A DNA stretch of 64,000 nucleotides. Source: Nonomuraea basaltis (GTDB taxonomy: Bacteria > Actinomycetota > Actinomycetes > Streptosporangiales > Streptosporangiaceae). Within the stretch, counting starts at the first letter, position 1. Each line of letters begins with the position of its first letter. The translations under genes were made by a program, and so were the position numbers. The notes under the pieces were generated by a model that did not search any database, was not told where the DNA came from, and saw only the letters and a list, made by a program, of their open reading frames with translations. Location: assembly GCF_005893125.1 (NCBI RefSeq), contig NZ_VCJS01000005.1, positions 62,001 through 126,000 of the forward strand. Reading direction: 5' to 3'. Below, in pieces: positions 7,412 to 14,887 of this stretch.

Positions 7412-7585
7412 GTGATTTCGTCTCCTCCCCGTCCAACAGTGGCCGGACACGTGACCCAATGCCCCGGCGGCAACGCCAAAGTAATCCCGTACTTCCTCCC
7501 GCTGGACGTGGCCAAGGAATCGATGACCATGACCGTGCAGGAATGGCTACGGCTCACCGTCGATGAGGAACGCGCATCATCATGA
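7412..7585 (+). CDS. Tiny protein coupled to the HNH gene
   Basis: The frame ends in VAKESMTMTVQEWLRLTVDEERASS and its TGA overlaps the next ATG as ATGA, supporting translation in this frame. GTG 7412 is the first usable start but lacks a clear ribosome site, so the 57-residue length is uncertain. A competing frame from ATG 7393 looks less protein-like. Confidence 0.4.
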   Translation: MISSPPRPTVAGHVTQCPGGNAKVIPYFLPLDVAKESMTMTVQEWLRLTVDEERASS

Positions 7586-8076
7586 AGAAGATTCCTGGTG
7601 GGGGTCCAACGGAATCCAAGCCGCTCACCAGGGCAGAGATCAATCGTCGCTACCGGGAGCGCCACAAGGAGCGTTTGTGCGAACCGGAACGTCTGCGCGT
7701 CCGGGCTTACTACGAGGCGAACCGCGAGGTCCTTCTCGCTCGCGCCAAGGAACGCTATGCGAGCAATCCGGAGCGAGGCAGGGAGCGCGCACGGCGGGAC
7801 TACCAGCGGCTGCGCCAAGAGATGTTCGTGGCCTACGGGGATCGCTGTGCTTGTTGCGGCGAGTCCGAGCAAGAGTTCTTGTGTCTTGACCATGTGGGCG
7901 GCGGCGGCAACGCCGATCGGGCGAGGACGGGTGGCAAAAACTCCGGCGTGCTGCGCCGCTTGAGCAAGGAGGGGTGGCCGCAGGAGGGATATCGCGTTCT
8001 GTGCGCCAACTGCAATACCGCGACCATGCGCGGGCGTGTGTGTCCACATCAGAAGGAGAGTGATGGCGATGCGTAA
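7582..8076 (+). CDS. HNH-type endonuclease
   Basis: A 164-residue protein. A basic helical N-terminus (RRYRERHKERL...) is followed by the nuclease core CACCGESEQEFLCLDHV (about residues 89-105) and CANCNTATMRG (about 138-148). The two CxxC pairs hold structural zinc and the conserved DH contributes to the beta-beta-alpha metal site, as in HNH phage endonucleases. It overlaps the RNA ligase gene, so the two are co-expressed. It could act in DNA processing, or be a homing-type nuclease. Confidence 0.8.
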   Translation: MKKIPGGGPTESKPLTRAEINRRYRERHKERLCEPERLRVRAYYEANREVLLARAKERYASNPERGRERARRDYQRLRQEMFVAYGDRCACCGESEQEFLCLDHVGGGGNADRARTGGKNSGVLRRLSKEGWPQEGYRVLCANCNTATMRGRVCPHQKESDGDA

Positions 8077-8632
8077 GGTGCCCACCATCTTCGTCCGGGA
8101 CTGGAACAGCAACCCGAAGTACGTCACCGAAGAGCCGAACCCCGAATGCGCCTGGGTGTTCGCGGGGGAGGGCGTCCCGACGGTCAAGTGGGACGGCACC
8201 TGCGTAAAGCTCGACGAAGCAGGCCGCTGGTGGGCGCGCCGAGAGGTGAAGTCCGGCAAGGCTGATCCTCCTGACTTCGTGCTCATCGAGGAGGACCTGG
8301 AGACGGGCAAGCGGATGGGCTGGGAACCGGTCGAGCGGTCCGGGTTCGCCAAGTACCACGCCGAAGCGCTCCAGACGACGTTGCGACCGGGCACGTACGA
8401 GCTGCTGGGCCCGAAGATCAACGGCAACCCGGACGGGTTCGAGGCGCACGTCCTGATGGAGCACGGCTGGGCGCCGCTCCGCATCCGCGAGGACGTCAAG
8501 TCCGCGCCGCGCGACTACGACGGGCTGCGGGAGTGGCTGCATGCCCGGCCGTACGAGGGCATCGTCTGGCACGGGCCGGATGGACGCATGGCCAAGATCA
8601 AAGCTCGGGACTTCCCTCAGGAGACGTCGTGA
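8063..8632 (+). CDS. RNA ligase of the RLIG1/DUF5565 type
   Basis: A 189-residue nucleotidyltransferase-fold protein. Motif I is KWDG (adenylated Lys42), followed by TCVKL. YELLGPKINGNPDGF (about 113-127) resembles motif III, EGIVWHGPDG (about 169-178) motif IV and MAKIKARDF (about 179-187) motif V. This arrangement matches the short 5'-3' RNA ligases related to human RLIG1. Such enzymes seal RNA nicks and could repair host tRNAs cleaved by antiphage nucleases. ATG 8063 is chosen behind AAGGAG; ATG 8069 is possible. Overlaps both neighbours. Confidence 0.75.
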   Translation: MAMRKVPTIFVRDWNSNPKYVTEEPNPECAWVFAGEGVPTVKWDGTCVKLDEAGRWWARREVKSGKADPPDFVLIEEDLETGKRMGWEPVERSGFAKYHAEALQTTLRPGTYELLGPKINGNPDGFEAHVLMEHGWAPLRIREDVKSAPRDYDGLREWLHARPYEGIVWHGPDGRMAKIKARDFPQETS

Positions 8633-8802
8633 TCACCCGCACAGTCAAAGCCGAAGCAGCCGACCCCAAGCACGGCATGACTCTGGACGAACTCGCCGCC
8701 TACGTGGAGGAAGCCCGCTGCGCCGAAGTGCCAGGCGGAGCACACATCCACGTGCGGGTGAACGTGCGAGGCGGCATCAAGAGGGTGGAGACCAAGCCGT
8801 AG
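8629..8802 (+). CDS. Tiny early protein, 57 aa
   Basis: GTG 8629 overlaps the ligase stop as GTGA, 5 bases behind AGGAGA. Central helix GMTLDELAAYVEEARCAEVP followed by strands IHVRVNVRGGIKRVE. It looks like a small actinophage early protein; function unknown. Last gene before a promoter and hairpin. Confidence 0.55.
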   Translation: MITRTVKAEAADPKHGMTLDELAAYVEEARCAEVPGGAHIHVRVNVRGGIKRVETKP

Positions 8803-8846
8803 GCCGTAACTGTCGGCTGCCCGTGACACGATCCGGGCGCGTCGAA

Positions 8847-8876
8847 TTGGCTTTCGGGCCTCTGACCTGTTATAAA
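8847..8876 (+). promoter_or_regulatory. Probable sigma-70-type promoter
   Basis: TTGGCT (8847-8852), an 18-bp spacer and TATAAA (8871-8876) form an unusually AT-rich core in this GC-rich region. It would drive the HTH gene at 8941 and perhaps the virion genes beyond. Confidence 0.5.
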
Positions 8877-8899
8877 TCGAGTTGATCGTGCACCATCAG

Positions 8900-8930
8900 G
8901 CCCTCAGGCGGACGCCCGGGGGCTTTCTGC
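8900..8930 (+). terminator. Hairpin with T-rich tail
   Basis: GCCCTCAGGC (8900-8909) pairs with GCCCGGGGGC (8914-8923) with one wobble and one mismatch, then TTTCTGC. It lies about 20 bases after the promoter, so it may attenuate the transcript. Confidence 0.5.
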
Positions 8931-8940
8931 TTGTCTGGGG

Positions 8941-9195
8941 GTGGCCGAAGTGCAGGCCGCTTACGACCCGGTCACCATCGCTGTGGCAGCCGAACGACTG
9001 GAAGTACCACAGCCCACACTCAGGGTGTGGGCATCACGCCACAACGCCCGCAAGCTGGCCAGAACCGGCAAAACGGTCTGGTACGACTACAACGACCTGG
9101 CCACGATCGAGGCGCACCTCCATCTGGGCAAGCGGGTCCCCATCACACCCGAGCTGAGAGACGCCTACCGCGCCCAGCTCCGCGCCGCCGCATAG
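8941..9195 (+). CDS. Small MerR/excisionase-like HTH protein
   Basis: An 84-residue protein with an N-terminal winged-helix-type motif VTIAVAAERLEVPQPTLRVW (about residues 11-30), then basic strand KTVWYDYNDLATIEAHL, the layout of minimal MerR or Xis-like DNA-binding proteins. It sits just after the promoter/hairpin and before the virion gene block, so a late-gene regulator is one possibility. GTG start without a clear ribosome site. Confidence 0.6.
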   Translation: MAEVQAAYDPVTIAVAAERLEVPQPTLRVWASRHNARKLARTGKTVWYDYNDLATIEAHLHLGKRVPITPELRDAYRAQLRAAA

Positions 9196-9276
9196 CGGCC
9201 CACGAACGCTCTCTGGTGCCGGTGGAGAGCCGGGCTCCGCTGCTTCCGCCCCCGTGGATGCCGAGTGGAGCCCACC

Positions 9277-9402
9277 GGGTGGCGGTCTGTTCTGCTCTCG
9301 CGTGATCTGAGGGGGTCCGCGAGACCTCGGGGTCCAGACCGCCACCCCCCTTGCTCCGGGCGGATGGTTTCAGCCGCACGCCGCAACGCTTGCCATCCGC
9401 CC
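9277..9402. other. Two strong stem-loops in a gene-free leader
   Basis: The 290 bases between 9195 and 9486 hold no gene. A 13-bp perfect stem pairs GGGTGGCGGTCTG (9277-9289) with CAGACCGCCACCC (9335-9347), and a 10-bp stem pairs GGGCGGATGG (9358-9367) with CCATCCGCCC (9393-9402). They could form a structured 5' leader, or terminate read-through, ahead of the virion surface genes. Confidence 0.55.
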
Positions 9403-9485
9403 AGTACTACACGTGACGGCTCCATCCGTACATTCTCGCGACGCGCACACGCTTTGTCCGCTGAGACGCTCTCCCGGAGGTCAGC

Positions 9486-9893
9486 ATGACGCTTCGCGTC
9501 TCGAACGCCGCCCGGTCCGCCGCTGCGGACGCGGTTCGTCTCCTCATTGATGCGGGAGCAGGAGCTGGGAAAATCCGCGTCTACAACGGTTCTCAACCCG
9601 CTGGCCCGGACACGGCTCTGTCCGGTCAGACCCTGCTCGCCGAGTTCACCCTCGCGGACCCCAGCTTTGGCGCAGCCAGCAACGGCGTGACGACGCTACT
9701 GGGCACACCCCGGACGACGACCGGTGTCGCAGCAGGTACCGCCTCATGGTTCCGGGCGCTCGACAGCAACAACGTGGCCATACTGGACGGCGCGGTCAGC
9801 ACCTCGAGTGCGGAGTTGAATCTCAACACGACCACGATCTCGATCGGAGTCAACGTCGAGATCACGGCTGGCACCATCACCATGCCGGCATAA
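9486..9893 (+). CDS. Phage structural protein, probable tail/virion surface
   Basis: A 135-residue beta-rich protein starting after CGGAGG. The pattern SNAARSAAADAV ... LLAEFTLADPSFGAASNGV ... TASWFRALDSNNVAILDGAVS ... LNLNTTTISIGVNVEIT is typical of a small structural protein found widely in actinophages next to minor tail genes. Its exact virion role is not established. First gene of the surface module. Confidence 0.65.
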   Translation: MTLRVSNAARSAAADAVRLLIDAGAGAGKIRVYNGSQPAGPDTALSGQTLLAEFTLADPSFGAASNGVTTLLGTPRTTTGVAAGTASWFRALDSNNVAILDGAVSTSSAELNLNTTTISIGVNVEITAGTITMPA

Positions 9894-9896
9894 CCC

Positions 9897-10604
9897 ATGG
9901 CCACTCCCATCGTCCGTGAGGTCCTGCAGAACTCTGTCGGCGGCGGCCCTGTGACCGTCGTCACTGGCGTTGGCACCCAGGTCGACGACGTCCTGTGCAC
10001 GATTCACGGCTGCGACTACGGCACCCTCGCCGGGATGACCACCCCGACCGGCACGTCGGGTACGTGGGCTGAGGATGCCTTCGCCGACCTGGGCGTCAAC
10101 ACGATCCACCTGAAACTGTGGACCAGGCCGGTCACCGTGAGCGGGCCGCAAACGGTCACTGTGCCCGACCAGGGTTTCGGCGAGGAAAACTTTCAGTTCA
10201 CCTACGTTGTGGCGGGCGTGGCAGCCGTTGGTGGCATCGACGGAGCGGCAGGCGCGACGGATGGAGCGGGAACCAGCGCCACCGCGCCGTCCGTCCCCCC
10301 AACCGGCACAGATGATCTGTTGATCGCTGCCTGGTTCAGCGCCAACAATGTCGTGAACTTCTCCTTCCCCGCGGGGATGACGAACGGCCTCGAGGAGGAG
10401 ACGGCCGGTTTCGTCACCCTCGCCACGGCCCGCGAGGTGTTGACCGCGAGCGGCGCGACTGGAACCCGCGTGGCCACGGCCAGCGTCTCCTGCTCGGGTT
10501 TCACCGGGGTTTCCATCGCGCTCAAAGGTGCGGCCACTGCGGCCGGCGCAGGCCCTCCACTCTCTCCGTATGCGGGCGCCCGTAGGCGTCTACTTGTCCG
10601 TTAG
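9897..10604 (+). CDS. Putative minor tail/virion protein
   Basis: A 235-residue protein rich in Gly, Thr, Ala and Val with alternating beta pattern and a low-complexity Gly/Ala linker around residue 115 (GGIDGAAGATDGAGTSATAP). The middle contains DDLLIAAWFSANNVVNF. The composition suits a jelly-roll-type surface domain. Starts 3 bases after the previous stop. No enzymatic motif. Confidence 0.6.
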   Translation: MATPIVREVLQNSVGGGPVTVVTGVGTQVDDVLCTIHGCDYGTLAGMTTPTGTSGTWAEDAFADLGVNTIHLKLWTRPVTVSGPQTVTVPDQGFGEENFQFTYVVAGVAAVGGIDGAAGATDGAGTSATAPSVPPTGTDDLLIAAWFSANNVVNFSFPAGMTNGLEEETAGFVTLATAREVLTASGATGTRVATASVSCSGFTGVSIALKGAATAAGAGPPLSPYAGARRRLLVR

Positions 10605-10627
10605 CGCTCGTCATTTAGGGGTTCGTC

Positions 10628-11284
10628 ATGGCTGTGACCGTATTCGTGTACGGCAAGCTGCAGCAGAGCTTGTTCGAGGGCAGGATCAACTTCGGCACCG
10701 ACACGATCAAGGCGATGCTGCTGAGCAGCTACACGGTCGGCGCCACGCAGGACACCGCCCAGTTCCTTTCGGACGTTGTGACTGGCGGCGTCGGAGTGGA
10801 GACCACCGGGTCGGGTTACACGGCTGGTGGTGCCACGTTGGCATCCAAGACGGTCACCTACACTGCGGCGAACTCCTGGTCCGTGCAGCGCGCCAACAGC
10901 ACGGCTTACGCGGTCGGCGACGTGGTGCGCCCTGTGTCGGCGAACGGCTTCGTGTACCAAGCCGTGGTGGCCGGCACTAGCGGCGGCACTCTTCCGACCT
11001 ACACCACCACCGTGGGCGATGACTTCACCGACGGCACCGTCACGTGGGTGTGCGCGGGCCGGGGCGCCCTGGTCGTGGACGCTGCGGATCCGTCGTGGAC
11101 CACCGTCAACCCGGGAACCCTGTCCGCGTCGCACGTCCTGTTCTACAAGGACACTGGCACCCCCTCGACGTCGCCGGTGATGCTGTACTGGGATCTCGGC
11201 GGCACCCAGACCGCCAGCAACGGCGGCGCTTTCACACCGCAGCTCGACTCCACCGAGGGCCTCGTCGTCTCGTTCACGAGCTGA
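10628..11284 (+). CDS. Virion protein with carbohydrate-binding-like insert
   Basis: A 218-residue protein. The N-terminus VFVYGKLQQSLFEGRINFGTDTIKAML resembles a common phage structural family. It is interrupted at about residues 85-140 by NSTAYAVGDVVRPVSANGFVY and GDDFTDGTVTWVCAGRG, the Y-x-x-GD-V-V ... DG-T-V-T-W pattern seen in small tail-associated sugar-binding modules. This suggests a receptor-binding or decoration role. Confidence 0.6.
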   Translation: MAVTVFVYGKLQQSLFEGRINFGTDTIKAMLLSSYTVGATQDTAQFLSDVVTGGVGVETTGSGYTAGGATLASKTVTYTAANSWSVQRANSTAYAVGDVVRPVSANGFVYQAVVAGTSGGTLPTYTTTVGDDFTDGTVTWVCAGRGALVVDAADPSWTTVNPGTLSASHVLFYKDTGTPSTSPVMLYWDLGGTQTASNGGAFTPQLDSTEGLVVSFTS

Positions 11285-11290
11285 GCTGAT

Positions 11291-12307
11291 GTGAGCCGCG
11301 TCCTCGTCACGCGGGTCGCCCGCCCGTCAGATGCCGAGGCGATTGCCGCACTCCTTGCGGGCCGCGGCGGGCGGCTGGTGCTGCAACCGGGCACCGGGAC
11401 GTTCGGAGCGTTCCCGGACGCCACCAACACCGGGTACACGGCGTGGCCCAGCTACACCGGCAGCCTCACCACCTACAGCGGCGCCGACCCGATCCCGATT
11501 GGGCAGTCGGGCGCCACCTTCGAGGGGCTGCGGTTCGACGGTGGGGTGGCCATCGGCACCGCCGGATCCAGGCCCACGGGCGTCACCTTCCGGGGCTGCT
11601 TGTTCGAAAGCACCGCGCCGAATTTCATGAACGTCCAGGACTACGGGACCGGGACGACGTTCGAGTACTGCACGTTCCGCCCGGCTGCCGTGTCGTCGCC
11701 GCCAGTGAGTTTTGCCCAGAGCTTCCAGTTCGGGATCAACCACAGTGGTGTCGGGCTCGTCGCCCGCCGGTGCGAATTCTGGGGCTTCGGCAACGCCATT
11801 CAGTTGGACGCCTCATCGACCGCGGCGAACCCCGTGACTGTCGAGTACTGCTACATGCACGACGCGGCTGACCAGGCGAACGACACCTATCACCACGACG
11901 GCATCCTGAGCAGCAACGGCGGCCCGAACGTCAGCCACATCACGATCCGCGGTAACACGATCGTCAGCGGGGGCAACACCAACGCGATCGCGTTGCAAGT
12001 GGATCCGGGTAGCCCCGCGTATTACTCGAACATCACGGCTGTCGGGAACCTCCTGGGCGGGTTCGGGGCGACCGTCAACATCGGCGGCAACGGCACCGGC
12101 AACACCAACGTGATCTTCACGGACAACACCTTTACGACCTTGATCGAGCCACTGTTTTTCCCTCTGTACGGCTGGTCGGACGGGTCGGGCAACCTGTGGC
12201 GGCGCAACCGCTGGTACGTGCCGCCCGGCGCGGAGTACGGCAGCCCTGCCGACAGCGGCAAGTTCTGGACGCCGAGCGGCGTAAGCACCACCGACTGGAC
12301 CGGCTGA
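11291..12307 (+). CDS. Right-handed beta-helix tail spike or fibre
   Basis: A 338-residue protein from GTG 11291. Recurrent short strands such as GVTFRGCLFES, TTFEYCTFRP, LVARRCEFWGF, TVEYCYMHDAAD and ITIRGNTIVSGG are the coils of a pectate-lyase-like parallel beta-helix. HHDGILSS sits in the putative binding groove. Such proteins bind or cleave host surface polysaccharide. Catalytic activity is inferred only; it could be binding-only. Lies within the surface gene block. Confidence 0.7.
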   Translation: MSRVLVTRVARPSDAEAIAALLAGRGGRLVLQPGTGTFGAFPDATNTGYTAWPSYTGSLTTYSGADPIPIGQSGATFEGLRFDGGVAIGTAGSRPTGVTFRGCLFESTAPNFMNVQDYGTGTTFEYCTFRPAAVSSPPVSFAQSFQFGINHSGVGLVARRCEFWGFGNAIQLDASSTAANPVTVEYCYMHDAADQANDTYHHDGILSSNGGPNVSHITIRGNTIVSGGNTNAIALQVDPGSPAYYSNITAVGNLLGGFGATVNIGGNGTGNTNVIFTDNTFTTLIEPLFFPLYGWSDGSGNLWRRNRWYVPPGAEYGSPADSGKFWTPSGVSTTDWTG

Positions 12308-12332
12308 AGCCCGGCGGAGCGGAGAGATAACT

Positions 12333-12824
12333 GTGATCCAGTTCCGGGTCTACACCGTCAGTTTCACGGCCTCCGCTCAGGGTGGGGCGGTGGACTGGTT
12401 CGAGCTGGTCGCGCCGTCCTCGTGCGGCCTGTCGATCTTCTATCTGGACATCGGCCAGTCCACGGACTACGGCGATACGCAGGACGAGGGCATCCGTTAC
12501 TACATCAAGCGGGCGTCCGGCGCCTACACCAGCGGTAGTGGCGGCAACACCGGTGTGGCCCGGGTCCCGGTCCGTTCCGGGGACGTGTCTGCCACCTTCA
12601 CGGCGGAGACGCTGAACACGACGCAGGCCGCCGCAGGGTCGGGCGCTCTCGCCACGGTTCACCAGTCCACGTTCAACGTCCGTGTCGGGCTGGACAAGCT
12701 GTGGACCCCGGAGACGGCGATCTCGTGCAAGGCGTCGGAGGCGCTCGTCGTGGGCATGAGTGCGGCGCCGACGGATGCGGTGACCTGGGAGGGCACCGCG
12801 TACGTAGCCGAGATCATGGGCTGA
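12333..12824 (+). CDS. Virion surface protein, 163 aa
   Basis: A beta-rich protein with paired strands FRVYTVSFTASAQGGAVDWFEL at the start and ALVVGMSAAPTDAVTWEGTAYVAEI at the end, the style of a phage tail-fibre accessory protein. No signal peptide. Five bases separate it from the repeat protein gene. Function inferred from position only. Confidence 0.55.
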   Translation: MIQFRVYTVSFTASAQGGAVDWFELVAPSSCGLSIFYLDIGQSTDYGDTQDEGIRYYIKRASGAYTSGSGGNTGVARVPVRSGDVSATFTAETLNTTQAAAGSGALATVHQSTFNVRVGLDKLWTPETAISCKASEALVVGMSAAPTDAVTWEGTAYVAEIMG

Positions 12825-12828
12825 TCCA

Positions 12829-14082
12829 ATGGGCCGGGCGATCTTCCGGCGTCGCTGGCGGGATCGTCCGCGTCCTCGCCGGAGAGTCCCCACCGCCGCC
12901 GCGGCACCAACCAGCGTCACTCAGCAGGGCGGCGCGGCAGCTGTACGGCTGCGCGCGTCCGCAGGCTCGGTCTCCGTCACCGACATCCTGCCCGCCAGCA
13001 ACGTCGCCGCCATCAGACTCAGGGCATCCGCCGGGGCAGTACTTGCCGTTCAGGCCTCACCCGTGTCCGGCCGCGGCGGCAGCCTCATGCTCCGTGCCGG
13101 TCTGGGCGCAGCCCAGACCGCCCTGGTTGCAGCTCACGCAGGCGAGGCAGGCTCGGTCCGCCTGCGCCCAAGCGCGGCCGACATCACCGCTGTGCAGGCA
13201 TCCCCTGTGTCGGGCAGGGCAGGGGCGATCCTGCTCCGCGCGTCCACGGGGACGCTCACCGCCGTCAGGGCTGTCGCAGAGCAGGGGCCCCCCGGTTCCC
13301 TCCGCATGCGGGCTGGCTCCGGCGAGTTCACCTCCGCAGCCAACGTCACACTCACCAGCGGCGCCGGCGCACTTCGACTCCACGCGTCCGCAGGGCAGAC
13401 CGAAGCCGTTCAGATCGCGGCTACGGCTGGTTCGGCCGGCTCGGTCCGTCTGCGCGCGAGCAGCGGCACCGTGTCCACCGGGGCCGTCCACGTCAGCGTC
13501 GGCACGACAGGCGTGATCGCTGTGCGGGCCGGATCTGCCGCCCTGTCCACGGTGCGGCAAGCGCCCGTCCAGGGCGCGGCGGGTGCTGTCGCGATGCGGG
13601 CGTCGACGGGTGCGGCTCAAGCTGTTCAACAGCAGACCCTCGCAGGGGCTGCTGCCGCACTACACCTGTCCGGCCAAACAGGCGCCGTGGTGCTGGGCGG
13701 CGGCTCATCCGCACCAGCGGGCGCGAGCGGGCATCTCCACATCGCAGGCGCCGCCGGCACGGTGACACCCGTCCAACACGCCTACAGCGCCGCAAGGGCG
13801 GCACTCCTGCGGTTGTCTCCCGGATCCGCGACGGTCCTGGTCGACGAAGGTGACAACGTCTACCTGATCGGCGACGCCGGCGTCCTCCGGATCACCGCAG
13901 CCTCGGCCGCGGTCACGAACGTCCAGCATCCCGCCCCAAGCGGCAGGGCCGGCAAGCTCCTGCTCGCCGGTGCGGTTGGGGGCGCTGCGGTGGTGGACGG
14001 TTCTCTCGACATCGACGGTGTCGTCTCCGCCCCCTATGTCAGGTGGCGTGTGGGCGCACCGACTCTGCGCGTGGGAGTGTGA
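12829..14082 (+). CDS. Repeat-array virion protein with about 15 units of about 24 residues
   Basis: A 417-residue protein. After a basic N-terminus it consists almost wholly of degenerate units of the form G-S-V-R-L-R-A-S-A-G-T-V-x-A-V-Q-x-x-P-V-S-G-x-A; about 15 copies can be aligned by eye. Each unit predicts two short strands and turns, so the array should form an elongated beta-solenoid or fibre. One central unit is interrupted by an acidic insert (VDEGDNVYLIGDAG). Probably a fibre shaft; the unit is not one I can name. Confidence 0.65.
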   Translation: MGRAIFRRRWRDRPRPRRRVPTAAAAPTSVTQQGGAAAVRLRASAGSVSVTDILPASNVAAIRLRASAGAVLAVQASPVSGRGGSLMLRAGLGAAQTALVAAHAGEAGSVRLRPSAADITAVQASPVSGRAGAILLRASTGTLTAVRAVAEQGPPGSLRMRAGSGEFTSAANVTLTSGAGALRLHASAGQTEAVQIAATAGSAGSVRLRASSGTVSTGAVHVSVGTTGVIAVRAGSAALSTVRQAPVQGAAGAVAMRASTGAAQAVQQQTLAGAAAALHLSGQTGAVVLGGGSSAPAGASGHLHIAGAAGTVTPVQHAYSAARAALLRLSPGSATVLVDEGDNVYLIGDAGVLRITAASAAVTNVQHPAPSGRAGKLLLAGAVGGAAVVDGSLDIDGVVSAPYVRWRVGAPTLRVGV

Positions 14083-14361
14083 ATGGTCATCGTCCCCGCC
14101 TCCAGTAAGGAATTCCTGCACATTCCCGTCGCGGACGGCTCGGCCGGCATCCCTGGGGAGATCGCCGTGATCGCTTCCTGTAACGAGCCGGCCGAATCCG
14201 ACTGGAAGACCGCTACCTGGGACAGCGGAAACTACAAGGTGCTGATCGGCCCTGCGACCAGCCTTCCGCTGACGGTCGGCACGTACACGGCGTGGGTTCG
14301 GCTGACCGCTGCTCCCGAAGTCATCGTCCGCCGCTCTGGTCCGGTCCGGGTGGGTGCCTGA
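14083..14361 (+). CDS. Small virion protein, paralogue of the gene at 16065
   Basis: A 92-residue protein beginning directly after the previous stop. The segment SDWKTATWD ... GTYTAWVRLTAAPEVIVRRSGPVRV aligns with SDWETAAWD ... VQYEVWVRITASPEIPVLRPGFI in the gene at 16065. It looks like an Ig-like or beta-sandwich domain. Its stop overlaps the next start. Role in the virion unknown. Confidence 0.6.
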   Translation: MVIVPASSKEFLHIPVADGSAGIPGEIAVIASCNEPAESDWKTATWDSGNYKVLIGPATSLPLTVGTYTAWVRLTAAPEVIVRRSGPVRVGA

Positions 14362-14879
14362 TGGCCATAGTGGAGCTGTACTTCGCCCCCGAAGAGCCGT
14401 CATTCCTGCCCGCCGCCGGATACCCCCAATACCTCAACACTCCCGGCTCCACGTTCGGGCTGACCGGACTCGCCTACGACGGTGTAGGCGCAAGCGTCGA
14501 AGAGGCCGCCTGGAAGTTCAACCCGGCCAAATACGGGTCAGGCGCGATCACCGTCGACATCATCTGGTACGGGCTCGGCGCCACCAGCGGCGCCGTCGTC
14601 TGGGGAGCCGGACTCGCCGCGATCACCCCGAACACCGACACACAGGATCCGACCACGAAAACGTTCGCGGCCAGCGGGAGCGTCACCACCTCGCACCTGG
14701 GCACGACGGCGAAGCGGCTGCACAAGTCGACGATCACATTGTCGGGTGCGAGCCTGGACAGCATCGCGGCCGGCGACGAAGCGTGGCTGCGAGTCTTCCG
14801 CACACCTGGCGCGGCCGGCGACACGCTGGCAGCGGACGCGGTCGTCACCTCGGTCCGTCTCTCCTACAGCGACACGTAG
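14361..14879 (+). CDS. Virion surface protein, 172 aa
   Basis: A beta-rich protein with AAWKFNPAKYGSGAITVDIIW and WGAGLAAITPNTDTQ, similar in style to small head-fibre or tail proteins in actinophages. ATG 14361 overlaps the preceding TGA. No enzymatic motif. Function inferred from its neighbours. Confidence 0.55.
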   Translation: MAIVELYFAPEEPSFLPAAGYPQYLNTPGSTFGLTGLAYDGVGASVEEAAWKFNPAKYGSGAITVDIIWYGLGATSGAVVWGAGLAAITPNTDTQDPTTKTFAASGSVTTSHLGTTAKRLHKSTITLSGASLDSIAAGDEAWLRVFRTPGAAGDTLAADAVVTSVRLSYSDT

Positions 14880-14887
14880 GAGGCGGC

